Assembly (NCBI RefSeq): GCF_001439735.1
Contig: NZ_JYLN01000004.1
Location: forward strand, 186,001 to 250,000
DNA length: 64,000 bases
DNA from: Pseudomonas paralactis
Lineage (GTDB): Bacteria > Pseudomonadota > Gammaproteobacteria > Pseudomonadales > Pseudomonadaceae
Direction of reading: 5' to 3'
The translations under genes and the position numbers were made by a program. This document shows, piece after piece, positions 54,536 to 62,397 of this stretch; the first letter of the stretch is position 1; each line of letters begins with the position of its first letter. Under the pieces are notes generated by a model that did no database searches, was not told where the DNA came from, and saw nothing but the letters and a program-made list of their open reading frames with translations.

Positions 54536-56062
54536 TCAGACCAGGATTGAGGTCCCGGTCATCTCCTTCGGCTGCTCCAGCCCCATCAGTTTCAGCATGG
54601 TCGGCGCCACGTCCGCCAGCACGCCACCTTCACGCACTTTCAGGTCACGTCTGCCGACATAGATGAACGGCACCGGCTCGGTGGTGTGGGCTGTGTGAGC
54701 CTGGCCGGTGGATTCGTCAGACATCTGCTCGCAGTTACCGTGGTCAGCGGTGATCAGCGCTTCGCCACCGACTTTGTCCAGCGCATCCACGATGCGGCCA
54801 ACACATTTGTCCAGGCATTCCACGGCCTTGACCGCTGCTTCCAGGTTGCCGCTGTGGCCGACCATGTCGCCGTTGGCGTAGTTGACCACGATCACGTCGT
54901 AACGCTGGTGATCAATGGCGTCGACAATCTTGTCGGTCACTTCCGGTGCGCTCATTTCCGGCTGCAAATCGTAGGTAGCGACTTTTGGTGACGGGATCAG
55001 GATGCGTTCTTCGCCGGGGAACGGCTCTTCGCGGCCACCGGAGAAGAAGAAGGTCACGTGGGCGTACTTTTCGGTCTCGGCGATGCGCAGCTGGGTCTTG
55101 CCGTTCTTGGCCAGGTAGTCGCCCAGCACGTTTTCCAGGCTGCCCGGGGCGAATGCCGACGGGGCCGGGATGTTGGCAGCGTATTGGGTGAGCATGACGA
55201 ACTCGACTTTCGGCTGGCGCGCGCGCGCAAAATCCTTGAAGCCGTCATCGACGAACACATGGCTCAGCTCGCGGGCACGGTCGGCGCGGAAGTTCATGAA
55301 CACCACGGCATCGCCGTCTTCGACCTTCACCGGCTCACCGATGGTGGTGGCCTTGACGAACTCATCGCTCTCGCCACGGGCATAGGCTGCTTCCAGACCT
55401 TCCTGGGCGGTGGCGGCGTTGAATTCGGCCTGGCCGTCGACGATCAGGTTGTAGGCCTGGGAGACGCGGTCCCAACGGTTGTCACGGTCCATGGCGAAGT
55501 AACGGCCCACCAGGCTGGCGATGCGGCCCTTGCCGAGTGCGGCGAAGGTGGCGTCGAGCAGTTCGATGGAGGATTGCGCGCTTTTGGGCGGGGTGTCGCG
55601 GCCGTCGAGGAAGGCGTGCAGGTAGATCTTGTCGGCACCGCGCTTGAAGGCCAGTTCGGCCATGGCGATCAGGTGATCCTGGTGGCTGTGGACGCCGCCG
55701 TCCGACAGCAGGCCCATGAAGTGCACGGCTTTACCGGCGGCGACGGCTTTATCGACCGCAGCGCAGATGGTCGGGTTTTCGAAAAACTCGCCATCGCGGA
55801 TCGCTTTGGTCACACGGGTGAAGTCTTGATATACCACTCGTCCGGCGCCGAGGTTCATGTGGCCGACTTCCGAGTTGCCCATCTGGCCGTCCGGCAGGCC
55901 CACGTCCATGCCGGAACCGGAGATCAGGCCGTTGGGAACCGTTGCCGTCAGGCGGTCCAGTACGGGCTTGTTGGCCGAGTACACGGCGTTGTCGTGGTGG
56001 CTTTCACTGTGTCCGAAGCCATCGAGAATTATCAGGACCAAAGGTTTAGGCGTGGTAGTCAT
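54536..56062 (-). CDS. gpmI: 2,3-bisphosphoglycerate-independent phosphoglycerate mutase GpmI
   Basis: The 508-aa Mn2+-dependent enzyme interconverts 3- and 2-phosphoglycerate in glycolysis/gluconeogenesis. It starts [27 protein letters not shown]; the longer frame upstream lacks family homology, and GAGAGGAT precedes the ATG. The phospho-serine motif [26 protein letters not shown] (about 57-82) and the metal ligands in [15 protein letters not shown] and [11 protein letters not shown] are intact. No 2,3-BPG-dependent mutase is nearby. The coordinate of the ATG is given to within a base. Confidence 0.97.
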   Translation of the reverse strand: MTTTPKPLVLIILDGFGHSESHHDNAVYSANKPVLDRLTATVPNGLISGSGMDVGLPDGQMGNSEVGHMNLGAGRVVYQDFTRVTKAIRDGEFFENPTICAAVDKAVAAGKAVHFMGLLSDGGVHSHQDHLIAMAELAFKRGADKIYLHAFLDGRDTPPKSAQSSIELLDATFAALGKGRIASLVGRYFAMDRDNRWDRVSQAYNLIVDGQAEFNAATAQEGLEAAYARGESDEFVKATTIGEPVKVEDGDAVVFMNFRADRARELSHVFVDDGFKDFARARQPKVEFVMLTQYAANIPAPSAFAPGSLENVLGDYLAKNGKTQLRIAETEKYAHVTFFFSGGREEPFPGEERILIPSPKVATYDLQPEMSAPEVTDKIVDAIDHQRYDVIVVNYANGDMVGHSGNLEAAVKAVECLDKCVGRIVDALDKVGGEALITADHGNCEQMSDESTGQAHTAHTTEPVPFIYVGRRDLKVREGGVLADVAPTMLKLMGLEQPKEMTGTSILV

Positions 56063-56213
56063 AGATCCTCTCGCGGCGGTAATAAAGGAAGACAATGGAA
56101 AAGGGAGTGGCAGTTTAAAGCGAAGTTCCGAGCGCGTCACCGCTTTACGGGGGTTGGCCCTCCTTGGCGGCTGTGTATACTTACCGCCATTTTAACGCCC
56201 TGGAACCTCCTTG

Positions 56214-56627
56214 ATGGTTGATCACCTGATTGCATTTGCCACTGCCCACTACCTGCTCGTGGGTGCCTTCGTCATCCTGCTGGCGCTGCTGATCGCGCAT
56301 GAACTGAGCCGCGGTGGTCGCAGCCTGAGCACGTCGGAGCTGACCGCGCTGGTCAACAAGGATGAGGCCGTTGTCGTCGATATTCGCCCGGCCAAGGATT
56401 ATGCCGCCGGCCATATCGTTGGCGCCCTGAACATTCCCCAGGACAAGCTGATCGCACGCTTGGCCGAGCTGGAAAAATACAAGGCCAAGACCATTATTCT
56501 GGTCGACGCCCAAGGCCAGCACTCCGGCACCCACGCCCGCGAGATGCTCAAGACCGGCTTCACCGCCGCCAAGCTGTCGGGTGGTATCAGCAGCTGGCGT
56601 GGCGATAACCTGCCGTTGGTGAAGTGA
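56214..56627 (+). CDS. membrane-anchored rhodanese-like protein, catalytic cysteine absent
   Basis: The 137-aa YibN-type protein has one N-terminal helix (YLLVGAFVILLALLIAHELS) followed by a rhodanese domain (VVDIRPAKDYAAGHIVGALNIPQDKLIARLAELEKYKAKTIILVDAQGQHSGTHAREMLKTGFTAAKLSGGISSW). The active-site position that should read C-x-x-G-x-R/x-S has VDAQGQHSG with no cysteine, so it is unlikely to be a sulfurtransferase. First gene of rhodanese-grxC-secB; the initial TTG at 56211 is rejected. Confidence 0.92.
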   Translation: MVDHLIAFATAHYLLVGAFVILLALLIAHELSRGGRSLSTSELTALVNKDEAVVVDIRPAKDYAAGHIVGALNIPQDKLIARLAELEKYKAKTIILVDAQGQHSGTHAREMLKTGFTAAKLSGGISSWRGDNLPLVK

Positions 56628-56628
56628 T

Positions 56629-56883
56629 ATGAGCCAGGTTGTCGTATATTCCAGCGATTATTGCCCGTTTTGCATTCGAGCCAAGCAGCTGCTGCAGAGC
56701 AAGAAGGTCGCCTTCGATGAGATCAAGGTCGATGGCAAGCCTCAGGTGCGCGCCGAAATGGCCCAGAAGGCTGGCCGCACGTCGGTCCCGCAGATCTGGA
56801 TCGGCGCCCGGCATATCGGTGGTTGCGATGACCTGTTCGCTCTGGAGCGCGCCGGTAAACTTGATGCGCTGCTGTCCGTCTGA
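56629..56883 (+). CDS. grxC: glutaredoxin 3 (GrxC)
   Basis: The 84-aa glutaredoxin has the dithiol active site CPFC (residues 12-15), the cis-proline TSVPQIWIG and GGCDDLFALERAGKLDALL at the C-terminus. It reduces protein disulfides and glutathione mixed disulfides. It is separated from the rhodanese gene by one base and from secB by 42 bp, as in other gammaproteobacteria. Confidence 0.97.
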   Translation: MSQVVVYSSDYCPFCIRAKQLLQSKKVAFDEIKVDGKPQVRAEMAQKAGRTSVPQIWIGARHIGGCDDLFALERAGKLDALLSV

Positions 56884-56925
56884 CTGCTAACCCCTTAAGA
56901 ACCCCAAGATAAAGAAGGATCTGCG

Positions 56926-57405
56926 ATGACTGATCAACAGAACACCGAAGCAGCAGAAGCTCAAGGCCCACAGTTTTCGCTGCAGCGCATCTACGTGCGC
57001 GACCTGTCGTTCGAAGCGCCGAAAAGCCCGGCGATCTTCCGTCAGGAATGGACCCCAAGCGTTGCGCTGGACCTGAACACCCGTCAAAAAGCCCTGGAAG
57101 GCGACTTCCACGAAGTGGTGCTGACCCTGTCGGTTACCGTCAAGAACGGCGAAGAAGTGGCCTTCATCGCTGAAGTGCAACAGGCCGGTATCTTCCTGAT
57201 CCAGGGCCTGGACGAAGCCTCCATGAGCCACACCCTGGGCGCGTTCTGCCCGAACATCCTGTTCCCGTATGCCCGTGAGACCCTGGACAGCCTGGTCACC
57301 CGTGGCTCGTTCCCGGCGCTGATGCTGGCTCCGGTGAACTTCGATGCCCTGTACGCCCAAGAGCTGCAGCGCATGCAACAGGAAGGCGCGCCGACGGTTC
57401 AGTAA
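56926..57405 (+). CDS. secB: protein-export chaperone SecB
   Basis: The 159-aa tetrameric chaperone holds precursor proteins unfolded and delivers them to SecA. Family segments are [51 protein letters not shown] strands, [10 protein letters not shown] and [46 protein letters not shown] precedes the ATG by nine bases. It is the last gene of the rhodanese-grxC-secB unit, followed by a REP element. Confidence 0.98.
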   Translation: MTDQQNTEAAEAQGPQFSLQRIYVRDLSFEAPKSPAIFRQEWTPSVALDLNTRQKALEGDFHEVVLTLSVTVKNGEEVAFIAEVQQAGIFLIQGLDEASMSHTLGAFCPNILFPYARETLDSLVTRGSFPALMLAPVNFDALYAQELQRMQQEGAPTVQ

Positions 57406-57420
57406 GTCGATGCGGTAACA

Positions 57421-57512
57421 ATGTGGGAGGGGGCTTGCCCCCGATAGCGGTGGACCAGTCACATAAGTGATGACTGACACTCCGCCATCGGGGGCAAGCC
57501 CCCTCCCACATT
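57421..57512. repeat. REP-type inverted repeat pair
   Basis: ATGTGGGAGGGGGCTTGCC is mirrored at the right (GGCAAGCCCCCTCCCACATT), about 33 bases apart, between the convergent secB and trmL genes. Confidence 0.88.
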
Positions 57513-57523
57513 TGTTTTGCGTA

Positions 57524-57979
57524 TTACTTGAAGCCCAGTTGGCGCCAGCCTTCGTAAACAGCGACGGCCACGGTGTTGGACAGGTTCAGGCTGCGGCAGC
57601 CTTCACGCATCGGCAAGCGCAGGCGGTGGCCATCGGGCAATGCGTCGAGCACCTCGGCCGGCAGGCCCCGGCTTTCAGGGCCGAACAGGAAGGCATCGCC
57701 CTCGGCAAAGCTGGCATCGTGAAACGGGCGCGAACCCTTGGTGGTGAACGCGAACAAGCGCGGATGGCCCAGGCTTTCCAGGCAACTGGCCAGGTCGGCG
57801 TGACGCTTGAGGGTGGCGTACTCGTGGTAGTCCAGCCCGGCGCGGCGCAGGCGCTTGTCGTCCATGTCGAAGCCCAACGGCTCGATCAAATGCAGGTGGC
57901 AGCCACTGTTGGCGCACAGCCTGATAACGTTGCCGGTATTCGGCGGAATTTCTGGTTGAAAAAGGATGACGTGAAACAT
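57524..57979 (-). CDS. trmL: tRNA (cytidine(34)-2'-O)-methyltransferase TrmL
   Basis: This 151-aa SPOUT methyltransferase modifies the 2'-O of the wobble base of tRNA-Leu. It starts MFHVILFQPEIPPNTGNVIRLCANSGCHLHLIEPLGF; GGAG six bases upstream fixes the ATG at 57979. The knot motifs are FGPESRGLP and LPMREGCRSLNLSNTVAVAVYE at the end. Its ATG overlaps the ATG of the divergent gene at 57978. Confidence 0.96.
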   Translation of the reverse strand: MFHVILFQPEIPPNTGNVIRLCANSGCHLHLIEPLGFDMDDKRLRRAGLDYHEYATLKRHADLASCLESLGHPRLFAFTTKGSRPFHDASFAEGDAFLFGPESRGLPAEVLDALPDGHRLRLPMREGCRSLNLSNTVAVAVYEGWRQLGFK

Positions 57980-58418
57980 GCACGGCTCCGAAGGCAAAGA
58001 TGCGCTGCATTCTACCCCTGAAGAAGACCCGAGGCCGAAGCTATTGCCGAGGGTTTTGGGCTCGTTGGCGATTGTCGGCCTGATGGTCGGCTTGATGATC
58101 GGTCGCCTGACCACGCCGGACCCGGTCCAGTTACTGGAGGTAGTACCGGCTGTCGACGGTGTAGCGGTGTGGTTCAGCCGCGAACCCAAGCTGCACGGCG
58201 AGCATATCGACGGCACCGTGGCGCTGCTGTTCGACGCCTTGGGCAAACCTGCCGGCGGGCAACTGAAAGTCAATGACAAGGACGTGAACTGGCGTGTGCG
58301 CAAGACCGATGGCGGTTTGCTGCTGAACCTGGTGGCGGCGCGGCCGTTGCGTGGGCAGTGGAAGGGCCAGGAGGTCGATGACCGCTGGCGGTTGGAGATC
58401 CATCTCCAGGAGCAATAA
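57978..58418 (+). CDS. single-pass membrane protein of unknown function
   Basis: The 146-aa protein has a cytoplasmic N-terminus (HGSEGKDALHSTPEEDPRPKLLP), one helix at about 26-42 (VLGSLAIVGLMVGLMIG), then a strand-rich periplasmic domain (LLEVVPAVDGVAVWFSREPKLHGEHIDGTVALLFDALGKPAGGQLKVNDKDVNWRVRKTDGGLLLNLVAARPLRGQW). No known family. The start overlaps trmL's in a CATG palindrome and AAAGGA lies 11 bases upstream. It ends about where the leftward nrsZ RNA terminates. Confidence 0.72.
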   Translation: MHGSEGKDALHSTPEEDPRPKLLPRVLGSLAIVGLMVGLMIGRLTTPDPVQLLEVVPAVDGVAVWFSREPKLHGEHIDGTVALLFDALGKPAGGQLKVNDKDVNWRVRKTDGGLLLNLVAARPLRGQWKGQEVDDRWRLEIHLQEQ

Positions 58419-58537
58419 AAGAGGGAGTTCCCGGCCTGCCTGTACCAGGGCTCCCAAAACGGTTGAAGCCAGAGGCTTCGGTGTTAAAGAGGGGATTCTC
58501 GGCCTGCCTGTACCAAGGTCCCCGAAACTGGGTTGTG
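58414..58537 (-). ncRNA. nrsZ: NrsZ-like nitrogen-regulated small RNA
   Basis: Read leftward from a sigma-54 promoter: a 33-nt stem-loop (58523-58491), a short hairpin GAAGCC-TCT-GGCTTC (58479-58465), and a second 33-nt stem-loop (58455-58423) followed by TCTTTTATT as terminator. The two large stem-loops share an identical 10-nt loop (TACAGGCAGG). Their inner stems are CTTGG/CCGAG and CCTGG/CCGGG, a compensatory change that preserves pairing. The outer stems are GGGGA/TCCCC and GGGAG/CTCCC. P. aeruginosa NrsZ lies next to ntrC, needs NtrBC and RpoN, and has repeated stem-loops. Position, promoter and architecture match; identity to NrsZ is inference. Length about 124 nt. Confidence 0.72.
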
Positions 58538-58547
58538 CTGGGGTTAT

Positions 58548-58563
58548 TGCAGGGGGCGTGCCA
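58548..58563 (-). promoter_or_regulatory. sigma-54 promoter of the NrsZ-like RNA
   Basis: Read leftward the sequence is TGGCACG-CCCC-CTGCA, matching TGGCACG-N4-TTGCA with one mismatch and exact GG/GC spacing. The predicted start is 58537. Confidence 0.85.
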
Positions 58564-58603
58564 GAGTTTGCGATTTCATTCATAAAAGTTCGCCAAAAAG
58601 CCC

Positions 58604-58626
58604 AAAGCCCCGGAATACGGGGCTTT
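58604..58626 (-). terminator. terminator of ntrC
   Basis: AAAGCCCC and GGGGCTTT pair perfectly around a 7-base loop. Read leftward it is followed by GGGCTTTTTGG. It separates the ntrBC transcript from the sRNA promoter. Confidence 0.8.
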
Positions 58627-58704
58627 GATTGTTTCTGCTGCCAAGAAATTTGTAGCGAAAGCGATATGCAGGTTTTCTGGTCTGTGCTCAATGCCGGTTC
58701 ATCG

Positions 58705-58752
58705 TGCATTGAAGCGGTGCACAGTCTGCAGGCATTGCACAAAACCAATGTG
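58705..58752. promoter_or_regulatory. candidate NtrC binding sites of the sRNA
   Basis: TGCATT-GAAGC-GGTGCA (58705-58721) matches the NtrC consensus TGCACY-N5-GGTGCA in 10 of 12 positions. A second weaker site TGCACA-AAACC-AATGTG is at 58736-58752. They lie about 150-200 bp upstream of the sigma-54 promoter, typical of enhancer spacing. Confidence 0.6.
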
Positions 58753-58838
58753 GGAGCTGGCTTGCCTGCGATGACGGCGTGTCAGCCCTATACAGGGTGA
58801 CTGACACACCGTCATCGCGGGCAAGCCCGGCTCCCACG
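58749..58838. repeat. REP-type inverted repeat pair
   Basis: TGTGGGAGCTGGCTTGCC at the left is mirrored by GGCAAGCCCGGCTCCCAC at the right; a nested CGATGACGG/CCGTCATCG pair is inside. It lies 25 bp after ntrC's stop and partly overlaps the second NtrC half-site. Confidence 0.85.
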
Positions 58839-58862
58839 CTGGGCCTTCAGCGGTCCAGGGGT

Positions 58863-60299
58863 TCAGGCCTCATCACCCTCATCATCATCCCCGCCATCCA
58901 CCTTCATCCCCAACTCCTTGATCTTGCGCGTCAGGGTATTGCGCCCCCAGCCCAGCAGCACCGCCGCATCGCGACGGCGGCCGGCAGTGTGCTTCAACGC
59001 GGTCTCGATCATGATCCGTTCGAACGCCGGCACGGCGCTGTCCAGCAGGTTCGACTGGCCGCGCGCCAACGCCTGGTCGGCCCACTGGCGCAGCGCCTGT
59101 TCCCAGTTGGTCACGGGTGCCGAATCCTGCGGCAGGCTCAGTAGCTCCGGTGGCAGGTCGCTGATGTGCACTTCACGCCCGGACGCCATCACGGTGATCC
59201 AGCGGCAGGTGTTCTCCAACTGGCGCACGTTGCCGGGCCACGGCAGGTTCTTGAGGTATTCCTCGGTCTCGCTTTTGAGCAGTTTGGGCTCCACCGCCAA
59301 CTCAAGCGCGGCACGGCTGAGGAAGTGGCGGGCGAGGGTGGGGATGTCTTCGCGGCGGTCCGACATGCGCGGGATATGGATGCGGATCACGTTGAGGCGG
59401 TGGAACAAGTCCTCGCGGAATTTGCCGGCGTGTACCAGGGTTTCCAGGTTCTGGTGGGTGGCCGCAATGATGCGCACATCGACCTTGACCGGCGTATGCC
59501 CGCCCACACGGTAGAACTCACCGTCGGCCAGTACGCGCAGCAAACGAGTTTGGGTATCGGCCGGCATATCGCCGATTTCATCGAGAAACAGTGTGCCGCC
59601 GTCGGCCTGTTCAAAGCGCCCGCGACGCAGGTTGGCTGCGCCGGTGAACGCGCCTTTCTCATGGCCGAACAGCTCGGACTCCATCAAATCCTTGGGGATC
59701 GCCGCCATGTTCAGCGCGATAAACGGCGAGGCCGCCCGCGGGCTGTGACGGTGCAGCGCGTGGGCCACCAGTTCTTTACCGGTGCCCGACTCGCCATTGA
59801 TCAGCACCGTGATGTTGGAGTGGCTCAAGCGCCCAATGGCGCGAAACACTTCCTGCATCGCCGGCGCTTCACCGATGATTTCCGGGGTGCGGGTCAGGGT
59901 TGGCGGGGCTTCCTGGTTCTGTTGTTCCTGGGCGTGCTGGTTGGCGCGCTTGACCAGCGCCACCGCCTCATCCACGTCGAACGGCTTGGGCAGGTATTCA
60001 AAAGCGCCGCCCTGGTAGGACGCGACAGCGCTGTCCAGGTCCGAGTGCGCTGTCATGATGATCACCGGCAAGCGCGGGTGCTGCTCGCGGATGCGCGCCA
60101 GCAAGTCCAGGCCGCTGGCGCCGGGCATACGGATGTCGGAAATGATCACGTCCGGCTGCTGGCGTGCCAGGCGGCTCATCACCCCGTCGGCGCTGTCGAA
60201 GCTTTGGGTGGTCATGCCTTCCTGTTGCAAGGCTTTTTCCAGGACCCAACGGATAGAACGGTCGTCATCGACGATCCAGACAGTTTCACTACGGCTCAT
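58863..60299 (-). CDS. ntrC: nitrogen regulation response regulator NtrC (GlnG)
   Basis: The 478-aa sigma-54 activator has a receiver with D55 ([10 protein letters not shown]). The AAA+ domain has Walker [10 protein letters not shown], the sigma-54 loop GAFTGA, Walker [14 protein letters not shown] and arginine finger. The Fis-type HTH is [25 protein letters not shown] near the end, with an acidic C-terminus. It is phosphorylated by NtrB under nitrogen limitation and activates glnA, transporters and the sRNA at 58537. Four-base overlap with ntrB. Confidence 0.97.
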   Translation of the reverse strand: MSRSETVWIVDDDRSIRWVLEKALQQEGMTTQSFDSADGVMSRLARQQPDVIISDIRMPGASGLDLLARIREQHPRLPVIIMTAHSDLDSAVASYQGGAFEYLPKPFDVDEAVALVKRANQHAQEQQNQEAPPTLTRTPEIIGEAPAMQEVFRAIGRLSHSNITVLINGESGTGKELVAHALHRHSPRAASPFIALNMAAIPKDLMESELFGHEKGAFTGAANLRRGRFEQADGGTLFLDEIGDMPADTQTRLLRVLADGEFYRVGGHTPVKVDVRIIAATHQNLETLVHAGKFREDLFHRLNVIRIHIPRMSDRREDIPTLARHFLSRAALELAVEPKLLKSETEEYLKNLPWPGNVRQLENTCRWITVMASGREVHISDLPPELLSLPQDSAPVTNWEQALRQWADQALARGQSNLLDSAVPAFERIMIETALKHTAGRRRDAAVLLGWGRNTLTRKIKELGMKVDGGDDDEGDEA

Positions 60300-61381
60300 G
60301 TCGTGGGGGCTCCTTGTTCCAATGGCAGGAAGATCGAGAACGTGGTGTGGCCGGGATGGCTCTCACATTCGATCAGGCCCTGGTGCTGGCTGATGATGTT
60401 CTGGGTAATGGCCAGGCCCAGCCCGGTACCGTCCGGGCGGCCACTGACCATGGGGAAGAAGATGGTTTCCTGCAGCTCGGCGGGAATGCCCGGGCCGTTG
60501 TCGATGATTTCGACCTTGGTCACCAGGCGATGGCGCACATGGCCGATGGTGAACTGGCGCAGGGCGCGGGTGCGCAGGCTGATGCGGCCAAGGCGCAGCT
60601 CGTTCTGGCTGCTGATGGCTTGCATGGCGTTGCGCACGATATTGAGCACCGCCTGGATCATCTGCTCGCGGTCGATCAATACATCGGGAATGCTCGGGTC
60701 ATAGTCGCGTACCAGGGTGATGCAGCCCTGGCTCTCGGCCTCGACCAGTTGGCAGACGCGCTCAAGCACCTCATGCACGTTGGTCATCGCCAGTGACGGC
60801 AACTTGTTGGAGCCGAGCATGCGGTCCACAAGGTTACGCAGGCGGTCGGCTTCTTCGATGATGACGTTGGTGTAGTCCTTGAGGTGCTCTTCGGGCAGCT
60901 CGCGGGCCAGCAGTTGCGCCGCGCCGCGAATCCCGCCGAGCGGGTTCTTGATCTCATGGGCCAGGCCGCGCACCAGCATCTTGCTGGTTTCCTGCTTGGA
61001 CAGCTGCGCCTCTTCCTTGGTGATGCGCAGCAGGCGGTCGCGGGGGTGGACTTCGAGCAACAGCAGCGTGGCGCCATTGCTCAGAATGGGGGTTACGGCG
61101 TAATCGACCGTCAGCGTTTGGCCGGTGAGGGCGGTGAGCATCGCTTCGCGCTTGGTGAACGGATGTGCCTGCTCCACGGCCTGGCGCAACGAGCTCAAGG
61201 CTTCGGCCGACTCGGTGAACAGCTCGCTGATGAACTGCCCATGGCTGCGCTGGCCGCTGATGGCCAGCAGCATCTCCGCCGCCGGGTTCATGTACTCAAG
61301 GCGCAAATCGGCATTGAGCAGGATGGTCGCGGTGGTCAGGTTGTCGAGTAACAAACGGTGCAGTGCATCACTGATGGTCAT
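60296..61381 (-). CDS. ntrB: nitrogen regulation sensor histidine kinase NtrB (GlnL)
   Basis: The 361-aa soluble kinase has an N-terminal PAS domain (about 10-110; LDNLTTATILLNADLRLEYMNPAAEMLLAISGQR) and the H-box GLAHEIKNPLGGIRGAAQLL with H142. Catalytic boxes are NIVRNAMQAI, IIDNGPGIP, FFPMVSGRPDGTGLGLAITQNI. It responds to PII signal proteins (GlnB/GlnK) and phosphorylates/dephosphorylates NtrC. It has no membrane segment. A sigma-54 promoter and NtrC-like palindrome upstream suggest autogenous control. Confidence 0.97.
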   Translation of the reverse strand: MTISDALHRLLLDNLTTATILLNADLRLEYMNPAAEMLLAISGQRSHGQFISELFTESAEALSSLRQAVEQAHPFTKREAMLTALTGQTLTVDYAVTPILSNGATLLLLEVHPRDRLLRITKEEAQLSKQETSKMLVRGLAHEIKNPLGGIRGAAQLLARELPEEHLKDYTNVIIEEADRLRNLVDRMLGSNKLPSLAMTNVHEVLERVCQLVEAESQGCITLVRDYDPSIPDVLIDREQMIQAVLNIVRNAMQAISSQNELRLGRISLRTRALRQFTIGHVRHRLVTKVEIIDNGPGIPAELQETIFFPMVSGRPDGTGLGLAITQNIISQHQGLIECESHPGHTTFSIFLPLEQGAPTT

Positions 61382-61437
61382 CGGGACCTCTTTTGGAGCA
61401 AGGCGCAGGCTTGAGGCACACGCTGATACAAGGAAAA

Positions 61438-61453
61438 TGCAAAAACCAAACCA
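61438..61453 (-). promoter_or_regulatory. sigma-54 promoter of ntrBC
   Basis: Read leftward, TGGTTTGGTTTTTGCA has GG and GC exactly 10 bases apart and a perfect TTGCA. The predicted start is near 61427, 46 bases before the ntrB ATG. Confidence 0.65.
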
Positions 61454-61579
61454 AGGCTCCGAAAAGAAGCGTTAAAGCCCTGAAATAGGGGTTTTAGGCG
61501 CGAAACTGTGGCGTTCTGCCAGCTTGATCGGGAAGAATCGAACCAAAATGGGCTGTGCCTGCGGGGAGGGTGCAACCTA

Positions 61580-61598
61580 CCGCACCAATATAGTGCGG
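61580..61598. promoter_or_regulatory. 19-bp palindrome, candidate NtrC site upstream of ntrBC
   Basis: CCGCACCAATATAGTGCGG has perfect six-base arms (CCGCAC/GTGCGG). It resembles the NtrC consensus TGCACC-N5-GGTGCA and lies about 130 bp upstream of the ntrB sigma-54 promoter. Confidence 0.55.
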
Positions 61599-61640
61599 TT
61601 TTGTGAAGGTTGCTCAGTCGCTGTCAGGGGGGGACGGGGT

Positions 61641-62189
61641 TTAAGTGGGGGAGGAGGCTTTGTAGAGGCACAGCTCGGCCGTGGCGCGGATCATTGCCAG
61701 CTGGCGCAGCGGATCGTTCAAGGGCTCATGCACTGCTGCGGCCAGCCACTGCGGGCACTGCGGGTCGGTGCGCTGGGGGGTGAAGTCGGCCAGTTGTTGC
61801 AGCAAGCGTTTTTGCAGCTCATCGAGCTGCGGGCGAATCTGCTTGATCAGGTCCGGGCGCGGATCATCGGGGGCCTTGCCCTGGAACTGCCAGTCGGACA
61901 GGTGGGTGTATTGCACCAGTTTGTTCGCCTCGATCTGCGCGGCGAAGAACTGCTCGGCAGCGGCCGGGTCCAGCTTGTAGCTCGGCGCCTGGGCAGTGAC
62001 GCTGGCGATCACCTCTTGCTCGCGCTTCTTGTCCTCCACGGGCTTGTGGCTGTCCCATTTACTCAGCGCCACCTGGTCGGCAATCTCCAGGCGTTCGGCA
62101 ATGCTGTTGAGCAGGGGTTCGAGCGTAGGCGGCGCAGCGCTCGCACTGGCACTGATGAACAGCAGGGCAAATACAAGTCGATGTCTCAA
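61641..62189 (-). CDS. periplasmic chorismate mutase (AroQ gamma class)
   Basis: The 182-aa secreted enzyme starts at TTG 62189 with GGAG seven bases upstream. The signal peptide is MRHRLVFALLFISASASA; the longer ATG frame runs through a REP element and is rejected. The AroQ helical core is LLNSIAERLEIADQVALSKWDSHKPVEDKKREQEVI (about 26-62, active-site Arg and Lys), then FFAAQIEANKLVQYTHLSDWQ and RPDLIKQIRPQLDELQKRLLQQL. It converts chorismate to prephenate in the periplasm, a secreted class of unclear role. Located between glnA and ntrBC. Confidence 0.88.
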   Translation of the reverse strand: MRHRLVFALLFISASASAAPPTLEPLLNSIAERLEIADQVALSKWDSHKPVEDKKREQEVIASVTAQAPSYKLDPAAAEQFFAAQIEANKLVQYTHLSDWQFQGKAPDDPRPDLIKQIRPQLDELQKRLLQQLADFTPQRTDPQCPQWLAAAVHEPLNDPLRQLAMIRATAELCLYKASSPT

Positions 62190-62200
62190 AGGTGATCTCC

Positions 62201-62289
62201 TGTGGGAGCGGGCTTGCCCGCGATGGCGGTGTGTCAGTGATACAGCAGGTGGCCGGTAGTGCGCTATCGCAGGCAAGCCAGCTCCCACA
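62201..62289. repeat. REP-type inverted repeat pair
   Basis: TGTGGGAGCGGGCTTGCC with CGCGATGGC at the left faces GCTATCGCAGGCAAGCCAGCTCCCACA at the right, about 40 bases apart. It lies just upstream of the chorismate mutase start, within its promoter region. Confidence 0.85.
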
Positions 62290-62337
62290 CTTTGATTGGG
62301 TTTGCAGAGCTGGCGTAGCGTAACGCCCAGGCAAAAA

Positions 62338-62363
62338 AAAGACCTCCCGGGGGAGGTCTTTTT
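62338..62363 (-). terminator. Rho-independent terminator of glnA
   Basis: AGACCTCCC and GGGAGGTCT pair around a short loop with As on one side and TTTTT on the other; leftward reading ends in AAAAAAAA-complement T-tract. It is 35 bp after the glnA stop. Confidence 0.9.
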
Positions 62364-62397
62364 CGTCACGCCGCTCTTAAGAAGCAGCGCTACCGGA

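Noticed and set aside
58414..58537. RsmY/RsmZ-type RNA
   Set aside because: The loops do not carry the repeated GGA motifs expected of Rsm RNAs, and the NtrC/sigma-54 context points to a nitrogen-responsive RNA.
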